A stretch of 6,080 nt of DNA from Clostridia bacterium. Lineage in GTDB: Bacteria; Bacillota_A; Clostridia; Oscillospirales; CAG-272. The stretch is from assembly GCA_017631775.1 (NCBI GenBank), contig JAGBSQ010000131.1:1-6080 (forward strand), given 5' to 3'. A program made the translations under genes and the position numbers. The notes beneath the pieces are model-generated. The model saw nothing but the letters and a program-made list of their open reading frames with translations, ran no database searches and had not been told where the DNA came from. Positions 1 to 5,974 of the stretch are shown here, piece by piece; positions within the stretch are counted from its first letter, which is position 1, and each line of letters opens with the position of its first letter.

Positions 1-58
1 ACAATCCCTCCGTCATTTTCTTGCGAAAATGCCACCTCCCTTTGCACAAGGGAGGCTT
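1..58. repeat. Two-hairpin intergenic repeat
   Basis: Two adjacent perfect hairpins make up this stretch. The first is CATTTTC (14-20), loop TTGC, GAAAATG (25-31). The second is CCTCCCTT (35-42), loop TGCAC, AAGGGAGG (48-55). The framework (an ACAATCCCTCCGTCA lead-in, then the CCTCCC/GGGAGG hairpin) resembles, from memory, a repeat scattered through intergenic regions of gut Clostridia, in which the first hairpin is usually GC-rich. Neither hairpin is followed by a U-tract on the plus strand, so it is not a typical terminator. The left edge may continue beyond the window, and copy number cannot be judged here. Confidence 0.55.
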
Positions 59-169
59 GAGGTAATCGCCTATTCATTAAAATTGATTTCAATACAGATA
101 GATGCCAAGGACAAGCAATTCTTTCGGTATATCTCCCCCAATTCTTTCATATATTGAACAAAAAGATTT

Positions 170-175
170 GGGAGG
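170..175 (+). promoter_or_regulatory. Ribosome binding site of the Ca2+ ATPase
   Basis: GGGAGG lies five bases upstream of the ATG at 181. This favours 181 over the in-frame TTG at 154, which has no purine-rich motif in front of it. No convincing promoter was found between the repeat and this site. Confidence 0.8.
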
Positions 176-180
176 CAAAA

Positions 181-2862
181 ATGAGAGGAACCAAAGAAAA
201 AACGACGTCGTCCTCGGTTGGGCTAAATACCGCCGAGGTACTGCAATCGCGACGCGAATATGGAGAAAATATCTTATCGCGGCAAAAGCGAAAAAGCTTT
301 TTGCGGCAGTTTTTAGGAAATCTCAATGACCCCGTCATTCGCATTCTGCTTGCCGCTCTTGCAATCCACTTGCTCCTTTTGCTTGGCAACGGTGACCTTG
401 GCGAGACCATCGGCATTGGCGTGGCGGTCTTTCTTGCCACGCTTATCTCCACTCTTTCGGAGTACGGTTCGGCGCGCGCCTTTGAGCGTTTGGAGCAGGA
501 TGCAGGCGGCATTCTTTGCCGTGTCCGCCGTGACGGAACAGTTGTGCAAATTCCCATTCGCGAGGTGGTTGTGGGAGATATTGTACTCCTATCGGCAGGC
601 GATGCCATTCCCGCTGACGGGCGGCTGCTCTTGGGCGAGCTCTCTGCCGATCAATCGGCTATGACGGGCGAGAGCCGCGAGGTGCGCAAATACCCGATGG
701 AAGATGCACCGATGTCACCCGAATCCCCCTCTGCCCTCTTTCGCGGATGCACCGTGACCGAGGGGGGCGGTGAAATGCTTGTAGGAGCCGTGGGTGACAA
801 AACCTTTTTGGGCGAAATCTCACGCGAGATTCAAACCGAAACACGCGAAAGCCCCCTTAGACGCAGGCTCACAAAGCTTGCCAAGCAAATCAGCATCTTT
901 GGCTATATCGCGGCGGCTTTGGTGGCTTTTGCCTATCTCTTTAACACCTTTGTTATCAGCAGCGGTTGGCACCGCGAGCTCATCCTCTTAAAGTTAACCA
1001 ATCTCCCCTATCTCCTTGAAAACTTGTTGCACGCCTTTACCTTGGCGGTGAGCGTGCTTGTGACCTGTGTTCCCGAAGGGCTACCCATGATGGTTGCGGT
1101 GGTTCTTGCCGCCAATATGAAGCGCATGGCGCGCGACCGCGTACTCGTTCGCAAGCCTGTCGGCATTGAAGCCGCAGGCAGTATGAACATCCTTTTTACC
1201 GACAAAACAGGAACTCTCACCGAGGGAAAAATGAAGCTTTCGGGAATTCTCCTTCCCGACGGAAATGAAACAACGCTACCGCAACTTTGCCGCTCTCATT
1301 CAAGGGCGTGGGAGCTGATCTCTCTTGCGCTCCATCTTGGAACCGATGCCACAAAAGGTGTGGATGCCGACGGAAAATCGGTTGCCCTTGGCGCAAATGC
1401 AACCGCTCGCGCATTGCTGGAGAGCGTTTTGGAACAACCGACACCGCGCGGCGTAAACGTTCTTTCGCGACTCCCCTTTGATAGCACGCGCAAATATGCC
1501 GCTGTCTCCTTGGGTGGGCGCGAGAAGCTGACTTTTATCATTGGTGCTCCCGAAAGGCTCTTCCCCTTTACATCTGAGCAAATGCACGCAGATGGCAGTA
1601 TTGTTCCATTCTCGCGCAAGCGAATCGAAGAAGCTATCAAAAAGCAAACAAAACACGGCAGGCGCGTGTTGGCTTTGGCAGTATCGCGCGAAAACGTTCC
1701 CGCACCGCTCCACGAGAGCGGCATTCGCGGCTCTCTTTGCTACCTTGGCGCATTCTGCTTGCAAGATGCCTTGCGGAACGAAGCCCCCTCTGCCGTGGCA
1801 GGCTTGCAAGATGCAGGCGTGCACGTGGTGATGATTACGGGAGATAGCCCCGAGACTGCCGCAAATATCGGCCGCACGTGCGGAATTGTCAATCGCGAAT
1901 GCGACATCATTCTTTCAGGCGAGGAGCTTTCTCGACTTTCGGATAGCTACGTTGGGGAAATTCTGCCCCGTTTGGCGGTGGTGGCTCGCGCGCTCCCAAC
2001 CGATAAGAGCCGTCTTGTTCGCATCGCGCAAGAGCGCGGGTTGGTTGTGGGAATGACAGGCGACGGCATTAACGATGCCCCTGCCCTGCGACGTGCGGAC
2101 GTTGGCTTCTCTATGGGGAGCGGCACGCAGGTGGCAAAGGATGCAGGCGACATCATTATTCTTGATAACAATCTCGCCACCATCGTGCGTGCGGTGCTTT
2201 ACGGGCGCGGAATTTTTAAGAACATTCGCAAATTTATCACCCTTCAACTCACAATGAATTTCTGCGCCGTAGGAGTTACGATGATATGCCCCTTCCTTGG
2301 TTACGAGTCACCCATTACGGTGCTTCAACTGTTGTGGATCAACATGATTATGGATACGCTTGGCGGTCTTGCCTTTGCAGGCGAGGCGGCTCTGTCCGAA
2401 TATATGAAAGAGCCACCCAAGAGGCGCGACGAGCCAATCCTTAACGGATATATGATCAATCAAATCGGATTTTTGGGCGCGTTTACTGTGGGATTGTGTA
2501 TCCTCTTTCTCAAATCTCCGCACATTACGGCGGCATATCGAACGGCACCAAACAACATCTATCTCCTCACCGCGTTTTTTGCACTCTTTATCTTCTCGTC
2601 GGTGTTCAACTGCTTCAATGCGCGCACCGACAGATTGAAGTTCTGGGCAGGACTTGGCAAAAATGCCGTCTTTCTTTTGATTATGGGCGCGATTTTGGTC
2701 ATTCAAATTCTGTTTGTCTATCTCGGTGGAAGTGTATTGCGTACCGTTCCGCTCACGGCACGCGAGCTTTTTGTCACCATGGCACTTTCCCTCGCGGTCT
2801 TCCCTGCTGACATTTTACGGAAGGCGGTTTTGAGGCTTGGAAAAAAGAAGAGTGGGTATTAA
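181..2862 (+). CDS. Calcium-translocating P-type ATPase, P2B (PMCA-like)
   Basis: A P-type ATPase that couples ATP hydrolysis to Ca2+ export across the cytoplasmic membrane. The product is 893 residues, normal for the family, numbered from the ATG at 181. Visible elements in order: TM1-TM2 (about 51-94), actuator-domain TGES (162-165), TM3, TM4 with the ion-site PEGLP (298-302), phosphorylation motif DKTGTLT (Asp341), N-domain FDSTRK (about 433-438) and IGAPE (454-458), then TGDSPET (553-559), a PMCA-like LPTDK, the hinge TGDGINDAP (626-634), and TM5-TM10. TM6 reads LLWINMIMDTLGG, with the Asn and Asp that bind Ca2+ in P2B pumps, and TM5 carries an Asn (TMN) but no Glu. That pattern fits a single-site, PMCA-type pump rather than a two-site SERCA-type one. 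The Lys of the common KGAPE motif is Ile here (454). Substrate Ca2+ is inferred from motifs; Mn2+ is a possible alternative. The gene stands alone with its own terminator. Confidence 0.93.
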   Translation: MRGTKEKTTSSSVGLNTAEVLQSRREYGENILSRQKRKSFLRQFLGNLNDPVIRILLAALAIHLLLLLGNGDLGETIGIGVAVFLATLISTLSEYGSARAFERLEQDAGGILCRVRRDGTVVQIPIREVVVGDIVLLSAGDAIPADGRLLLGELSADQSAMTGESREVRKYPMEDAPMSPESPSALFRGCTVTEGGGEMLVGAVGDKTFLGEISREIQTETRESPLRRRLTKLAKQISIFGYIAAALVAFAYLFNTFVISSGWHRELILLKLTNLPYLLENLLHAFTLAVSVLVTCVPEGLPMMVAVVLAANMKRMARDRVLVRKPVGIEAAGSMNILFTDKTGTLTEGKMKLSGILLPDGNETTLPQLCRSHSRAWELISLALHLGTDATKGVDADGKSVALGANATARALLESVLEQPTPRGVNVLSRLPFDSTRKYAAVSLGGREKLTFIIGAPERLFPFTSEQMHADGSIVPFSRKRIEEAIKKQTKHGRRVLALAVSRENVPAPLHESGIRGSLCYLGAFCLQDALRNEAPSAVAGLQDAGVHVVMITGDSPETAANIGRTCGIVNRECDIILSGEELSRLSDSYVGEILPRLAVVARALPTDKSRLVRIAQERGLVVGMTGDGINDAPALRRADVGFSMGSGTQVAKDAGDIIILDNNLATIVRAVLYGRGIFKNIRKFITLQLTMNFCAVGVTMICPFLGYESPITVLQLLWINMIMDTLGGLAFAGEAALSEYMKEPPKRRDEPILNGYMINQIGFLGAFTVGLCILFLKSPHITAAYRTAPNNIYLLTAFFALFIFSSVFNCFNARTDRLKFWAGLGKNAVFLLIMGAILVIQILFVYLGGSVLRTVPLTARELFVTMALSLAVFPADILRKAVLRLGKKKSGY

Positions 2863-2867
2863 AGTAG

Positions 2868-2891
2868 GGGAGGCGTTTCGCCTCCCGTTTT
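2868..2891 (+). terminator. Intrinsic terminator after the Ca2+ ATPase
   Basis: A perfect 8-bp stem, GGGAGGCG (2868-2875) with CGCCTCCC (2879-2886), has a TTT loop and is followed by GTTTT. It begins six bases after the ATPase stop codon. The T-run is short but the stem is GC-rich. Confidence 0.8.
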
Positions 2892-2913
2892 ACACACGAT
2901 TATCGTTTGCTTG

Positions 2914-3048
2914 CGGGATGCCGAGGACGTCATCCCCTACAAGGAATCAAAAACAACACACGATTTTACTCATTTTCAAAGCGAACTGCCATTTTCGCGA
3001 GTGATTCGAAAACAACTTTTTGTAGGGGGCGACGTCCTCGGCGCCCCG
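2914..3048. repeat. 135-bp inverted-repeat element with self-palindromic arms
   Basis: The left arm 2914-2942 and the right arm 3020-3048 are inverted copies of a 29-mer, matching at 25 positions, around a 77-bp AT-rich spacer. Each arm also folds on itself: GGGATG (2915-2920) pairs with CATCCC (2931-2936), and GGGGCG (3026-3031) pairs with CGCCCC (3042-3047). The 10-base loop is the same sequence in both arms, in inverted orientation. The four arm differences are two compensated base pairs in that stem. The spacer also holds a partial direct echo, AATCAAAAACAAC and ATTCGAAAACAAC. There is no transposase. It could be a MITE-like or REP-like element, or two copies of a palindromic intergenic repeat. 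Short ORFs crossing it (2907-3122 and 2911-3153, plus) look spurious. Confidence 0.65.
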
Positions 3049-3073
3049 CTGTTCGAATTTGTGAGCATAAAAG

Positions 3074-3101
3074 AAAGCGAGCCGCAATGCGGCTCGCTTT
3101 T
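3074..3101 (-). terminator. Terminator of the DUF1538/PII operon, possibly bidirectional
   Basis: A 12-bp perfect stem (3074-3085 with 3089-3100) has core GCGAGCCGC and a three-base loop. Read on the minus strand it is followed by TTTCTTTTA, about ten bases beyond the stop of the last operon gene. Read on the plus strand it is followed by a TTTT run, so it could also stop readthrough from the ATPase side. Confidence 0.85.
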
Positions 3102-3111
3102 AACGTTGATT

Positions 3112-3414
3112 TTAGAAATTAAACTGCGGGCAGTTGGTATAGGGTGCCGGTAGTTGAGAGTCGAAATCAACCCATCCCAAATTTTTAACAAGGACAGATT
3201 TTTGATTTGGGAAAATCCAAGTATTTAGGTACTCGATAAAATCATCCTCATCAAAGCAAGTCATACCACCCTTTCGATATTTCTTCGCGCGAGGATCATT
3301 TATTAACCAATTAGCGCAAAATTCTATACAATATTCCCGCAAATTATCTGCCACAACATCGGGAACAGAATATACCTTTCTATCCCCATCAGCACTGATA
3401 ACTATATTTTTCAT
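3112..3414 (-). CDS. Uncharacterised 100-residue protein, third gene of the operon
   Basis: I do not recognise a named family. The product is soluble by inspection: no signal peptide and no membrane segment. It is rich in aromatic and acidic residues, with a segment FDEDDFIEYLNTWIF at about 54-68, four Cys (29, 33, 53, 95) and a C-terminal CPQFNF. Cys29 and Cys33 are spaced CxxxC, but no classical metal-site motif is complete. The ATG start at 3414 has AAGGGG upstream, about ten bases away, which is acceptable though slightly far. It starts 14 bp after the PII-like gene stops and precedes the operon terminator, so it is probably co-transcribed. By my hand count about 39% of bases in 3121-3420 are G or C, clearly lower than in the ATPase (57% in a sampled 60-base line), which may mark later acquisition. 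An accessory role to the PII/DUF1538 pair is possible but only inferred from position. Confidence 0.75.
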   Translation of the reverse strand: MKNIVISADGDRKVYSVPDVVADNLREYCIEFCANWLINDPRAKKYRKGGMTCFDEDDFIEYLNTWIFPNQKSVLVKNLGWVDFDSQLPAPYTNCPQFNF

Positions 3415-3428
3415 ACAGGATCGTCCCC

Positions 3429-4148
3429 TTATTCCTCATCCTCTTCAAAACGCCCGATTCCCACGAGAGAATCAACAGGGAGCGAGAAAAGGATTGCACC
3501 GCCATCGGTTTTGAGTCCTGCGCATTCGCGAATGGCTTCCATAATTTTTTGCTTATATTCGCTCGAGGTCAAAAACGCAATGGTGTCGGTTTCTTGCTTA
3601 AAGGTGGTACCGAGAATTTGCTCGACCTGCTTATTGTTAACGCTGCGCGTATGCAAAATGGTAGCGCCCGTAGCACCTGCGGCACGGCTTGCATCCAGCA
3701 CGGCATCGGTGAATTTTTGATTGACTACGGCAACGATGAGTTCGTGCATTTTTCGTTTCCCTCTTTCTTTCGTATTTTTTTGCGCCTCGGTGTCCTCTTT
3801 TACCGGAGTGGAGAGGATTGCATTGCTGATAAGGTTGGAGATGCCCGAGAGCGGAATGGTAAAGGCAATTCCGTTGCCCATCAGGTAAAGCTTGAGGCTC
3901 TTGTTGATGGCTTTGAGAACACGCGACTCGCAATAATTGGGAATGAGCGAGTAAACGATGCTCTTTTCAATTTCGTCAAGCCCGAGATAACTCAAATAGT
4001 GCGACTTTGCCGTGCCGTATCCCAAGCCGGAAAAGCTGAGTGCGGCGCATTGCTCGTTGCAAGCCTCACTTAAGGCGACCTCGTCTCCCTTTTTGATGAT
4101 GCACACCAAAAGCTTGACGCGTTTTTCGGTTGTTGTACGCTTTGCCAT
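3429..4148 (-). CDS. Tandem PII-like regulatory protein (two PII-type domains)
   Basis: A 239-residue soluble protein with two PII-like ferredoxin-type halves joined by a charged linker (about 105-133). Domain 1 (about 10-104) runs VKLLVCIIKK strand, helix, GLGYGTAKSHYLSYLGL in the T-loop position, EKSIVYSLI strand, helix, then GIAFTIPLSGI. Domain 2 (about 134-232) runs HELIVAVVNQ strand, helix, ATILHTRSV, a short loop, TDTIAFLTSS strand, helix, then ILFSLPVDSLVGIG. Canonical GlnB/GlnK proteins are single domains of about 112 residues. Here neither half has a recognisable uridylylated-Tyr T-loop, and the usual ATP-binding signatures are not obvious. The strong SD GGGAGGTGAG (4155-4164) sits six bases before the ATG, and the ATG overlaps the DUF1538 stop as TAATG, indicating translational coupling. 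By analogy with GlnK-AmtB and SbtB-SbtA it probably senses a small molecule and controls the neighbouring membrane protein. Ligand and partner are inferred. Confidence 0.85.
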   Translation of the reverse strand: MAKRTTTEKRVKLLVCIIKKGDEVALSEACNEQCAALSFSGLGYGTAKSHYLSYLGLDEIEKSIVYSLIPNYCESRVLKAINKSLKLYLMGNGIAFTIPLSGISNLISNAILSTPVKEDTEAQKNTKERGKRKMHELIVAVVNQKFTDAVLDASRAAGATGATILHTRSVNNKQVEQILGTTFKQETDTIAFLTSSEYKQKIMEAIRECAGLKTDGGAILFSLPVDSLVGIGRFEEDEE

Positions 4149-5698
4149 TAGGATCTCACCTCCCTATTCTCTGTCGTATAGTCGATGAAATATTCCTGCT
4201 CGGAAATAAAGCGGCTGACAGCCACATGGGATTTGTAATTGTAAATCAATCCGCAAACTTGAATAGAAATGATAGGCGTGAGTGCAACAAATGCCACACA
4301 TCCAAATGCTTGCGTCATAACACTTTCGCCAAGTGCGAGGCATGCGCCGGTTGCCAAGGGCAAAACGAACGCGCTCATCATAGCACCGCTTGCAACTCCA
4401 CCGGAGTCGAACGCGATACCAACAAAGAATTTGGGAACAAAGAACGTAAGTCCCAGCGCAATGATATATCCGGGAACCAAAATCCAAAGAATATTGATGC
4501 CTGTCAATACGCGGAGCATCGAAAGTCCCAACGCCGCCGACACACCTATGGAGAGCGCCATGCGCATGGTGGATGCCGAAATAGCACCTGCGGTGATTTG
4601 TTCTACCTGCTTGTTGAGTACGTAAACGGCAGGCTCGGCGTTAACAATAAAGTAACCGAGCAGCATACCAATGGGCAAAAGAACCCACTTCCAAGCACCT
4701 TCCAAAGATGCGAGCGCGCGGCCAAGCTCTTGACCTACGGGCAAAAATCCTTCGTTTGCACCCGTGAGGAAGATAACAAGACCTACAAAGGTATATACCA
4801 AACCAATGCCAACGCGGAGCAGCTTTCGTGCCGAGAATGCGCGGGTGAAGAGTTGGAACAAAAGTGCAAAAACAATGATTGGGAGCAGCGCTACTGCAAT
4901 CTCCTTTGCGTGGTCGGCAAAGCCGTGCAAATAGCGAACGGTGAGGTCTTGAGTGTCAACAATTTGTTCGATAGGGTTGCCCTCGTAGCTTCCACCGCCA
5001 ATGGAGAAGCAAATGCCAAGCACCATTACCGAGAGGATAGGTCCTACGCTGCAAAGAGAAACGAGACCGAAGGCATCGTCATGTCCTTCTCCGCGTGAGC
5101 GCATGCTCGAAACGCCCGCACCGATTGCCATAATAAAAGGAACGGTCATAGGACCTGTGGTAACGCCACCCGAATCGAAGGCGAGCGCCCAGAAATCGGA
5201 GGAAACGAAGAACACACAAAGGCCAAAGGTAATGATGTAAAAAACGATGAGCAAGAGCGAGAGGCTCACCTTGAACATTACGCGCAGCATGCCAATGATA
5301 AGAAAAATGCCAACGCCAATCGAAATGGTGAGCGTGAGAATGAGCATCATATCAGGGTTGCCCGAAAGCTCTGCCACCTGCCCTGCCAAAATTTGCAGGT
5401 CGGGTTCGGAGATGGTTACAAACACACCAATGAGAAAGCTAACAAGGGCTATGAGCCATATTTTATTCGATTTTGCAAGATATGTACCGATTTTAGAACC
5501 GATGGTCTGCATCGACATTTCCGCACCCATGGTAAAGAGCGATAAGCCGAAAATCAAGCACACAACGCCAAAGATAAAGAGCAGGAAGATGCCCGGCTCC
5601 ATGGGCGTGAGCGTAATTGCTAATACGGCTACGATAAGCGCTATGGGTATAATGGACGAAAACGACTCGGAAAGCTTGGATTTGATGAGATTTTGCAA
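4148..5698 (-). CDS. DUF1538 family integral membrane protein, internally duplicated
   Basis: A 516-residue polytopic membrane protein recognised as DUF1538, a family without an established substrate. It consists of two tandem repeats: SEPDLQ and AEPAVY near 98 and 355, IGVGIFL and IGVSAAL at 127 and 384, AFDSGGVTTGPM and AFDSGGVASGAM at 173 and 429, and FG plus a TPI/GPI segment at 210 and 465. The offset is a steady 255-257 residues, as in transporters built by duplication. Each half has about six or seven hydrophobic segments, and the Ser/Gly-rich FDSGG stretch could be a re-entrant loop. The tail after about 489 is polar and probably cytosolic. I prefer the TTG start at 5698 because AAGGAG lies nine bases upstream and the leader would be about 45 nt. 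The ATG at 5734 (12 residues longer) lies only about 10 nt from the predicted transcription start, with GAGGGA two bases away. It is the first gene of the operon with the tandem PII-like gene, which suggests a PII-controlled transporter or channel; the substrate is unknown. Confidence 0.87.
   Translation of the reverse strand: MQNLIKSKLSESFSSIIPIALIVAVLAITLTPMEPGIFLLFIFGVVCLIFGLSLFTMGAEMSMQTIGSKIGTYLAKSNKIWLIALVSFLIGVFVTISEPDLQILAGQVAELSGNPDMMLILTLTISIGVGIFLIIGMLRVMFKVSLSLLLIVFYIITFGLCVFFVSSDFWALAFDSGGVTTGPMTVPFIMAIGAGVSSMRSRGEGHDDAFGLVSLCSVGPILSVMVLGICFSIGGGSYEGNPIEQIVDTQDLTVRYLHGFADHAKEIAVALLPIIVFALLFQLFTRAFSARKLLRVGIGLVYTFVGLVIFLTGANEGFLPVGQELGRALASLEGAWKWVLLPIGMLLGYFIVNAEPAVYVLNKQVEQITAGAISASTMRMALSIGVSAALGLSMLRVLTGINILWILVPGYIIALGLTFFVPKFFVGIAFDSGGVASGAMMSAFVLPLATGACLALGESVMTQAFGCVAFVALTPIISIQVCGLIYNYKSHVAVSRFISEQEYFIDYTTENREVRS
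4155..4164 (-). promoter_or_regulatory. Ribosome binding site inside the end of the DUF1538 gene
   Basis: On the minus strand GGGAGGTGAG precedes the PII-like ATG by six bases and lies within the last codons of the DUF1538 gene. With the TAATG stop/start overlap it supports coupled translation of the two products. Confidence 0.8.
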
Positions 5699-5707
5699 CG
5701 CTTTTTT

Positions 5708-5713
5708 CTCCTT
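5708..5713 (-). promoter_or_regulatory. Ribosome binding site supporting a TTG start for the DUF1538 gene
   Basis: AAGGAG on the minus strand, within a longer AGAAAGGAGA, lies nine bases before the TTG at 5698-5696. If the upstream ATG at 5734 were the true start, this motif would encode residues 8-9 (Lys-Glu) and have no role. Confidence 0.6.
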
Positions 5714-5742
5714 TCTCAAATATAGAGGCGCCATATTCCCTC

Positions 5743-5778
5743 ATTTTATATTATAGCATATCAAGGTGTTGTTTGCAA
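5743..5778 (-). promoter_or_regulatory. Promoter of the DUF1538-PII operon
   Basis: Minus strand: -35 TTGCAA (5773-5778), a 17-bp spacer, and a perfect -10 TATAAT (5750-5755) preceded by TGC, an extended -10. The start of transcription is expected near 5742-5744. This is a strong housekeeping (sigma-A type) promoter by sequence. No clear operator palindrome overlaps it. Confidence 0.8.
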
Positions 5779-5901
5779 GTTCTTTTTGTCGTTTTCCAAA
5801 AAAATTCTTACCTATTTATAATATATTTTTATCTTCACTTAAAAAACGGCACACATTTACAATTTATTCATTTTTGGGGCATTTTTTTAACAAAATATCC
5901 A

Positions 5902-5931
5902 TAGACTTTTTGGGGGTGTTTGCGGTATAAT
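5902..5931 (+). promoter_or_regulatory. Promoter of the decarboxylase beta-subunit gene
   Basis: TATAAT at 5926-5931 has TAGACT (5902-5907, four of six matches to TTGACA) 18 bases upstream. Transcription would start near 5938, giving a leader of roughly 37 nt before the ATG at 5975. The region 5779-5900 between the two divergent promoters is AT-rich. I see no terminator, riboswitch-like fold or small gene in it. Confidence 0.65.
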
Positions 5932-5960
5932 GATTGGGTAATTTTATCATTTTATGAAAG

Positions 5961-5966
5961 AAAGGA
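5961..5966 (+). promoter_or_regulatory. Ribosome binding site of the gene starting at 5975
   Basis: AAAGGA, part of GAAAGAAAGGAA, lies eight bases before the ATG. It fixes the start of the truncated ORF at the window end. Confidence 0.75.
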
Positions 5967-5974
5967 ACTACACT

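Noticed and set aside
57..83. Possible promoter for the ATPase (TTGAGG with TAAAAT)
   Set aside because: The spacer is only 15 bases, and the -35 overlaps the end of the repeat. Too weak to annotate.
154..180. TTG at 154 as the ATPase start (nine extra residues)
   Set aside because: There is no ribosome binding site before it, and the GGGAGG at 170-175 lies inside the extension at ideal distance from the ATG at 181.
1300..1824. Minus-strand ORF of 174 codons within the ATPase
   Set aside because: It is antisense to the well-conserved N domain, with no start signals.
2907..3153. Two overlapping small plus-strand ORFs
   Set aside because: They translate the inverted repeat and the terminator hairpin. 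The Arg/Pro-rich stretch comes from the repeat arm, so they are artefacts.
3549..4073. Plus-strand ORF of 174 codons opposite the PII-like gene
   Set aside because: The minus-strand product shows PII-like secondary-structure order and a strong SD; this frame has neither.
4130..5098. 322-codon open frame on the plus strand
   Set aside because: It is antisense to the DUF1538 gene, its product is polar with no recognisable motif, and there is no promoter or SD. The opposite strand is clearly a membrane protein.
4148..5698. AmtB-type ammonium transporter, suggested by the PII neighbour
   Set aside because: The duplicated EP and FDSGG motifs are DUF1538 features, and I see no AmtB signature segments.
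5817..5822. Plus-strand TATAAT in the divergent region
   Set aside because: It lacks a reasonable -35 and sits in AT-rich sequence where such hexamers occur by chance.
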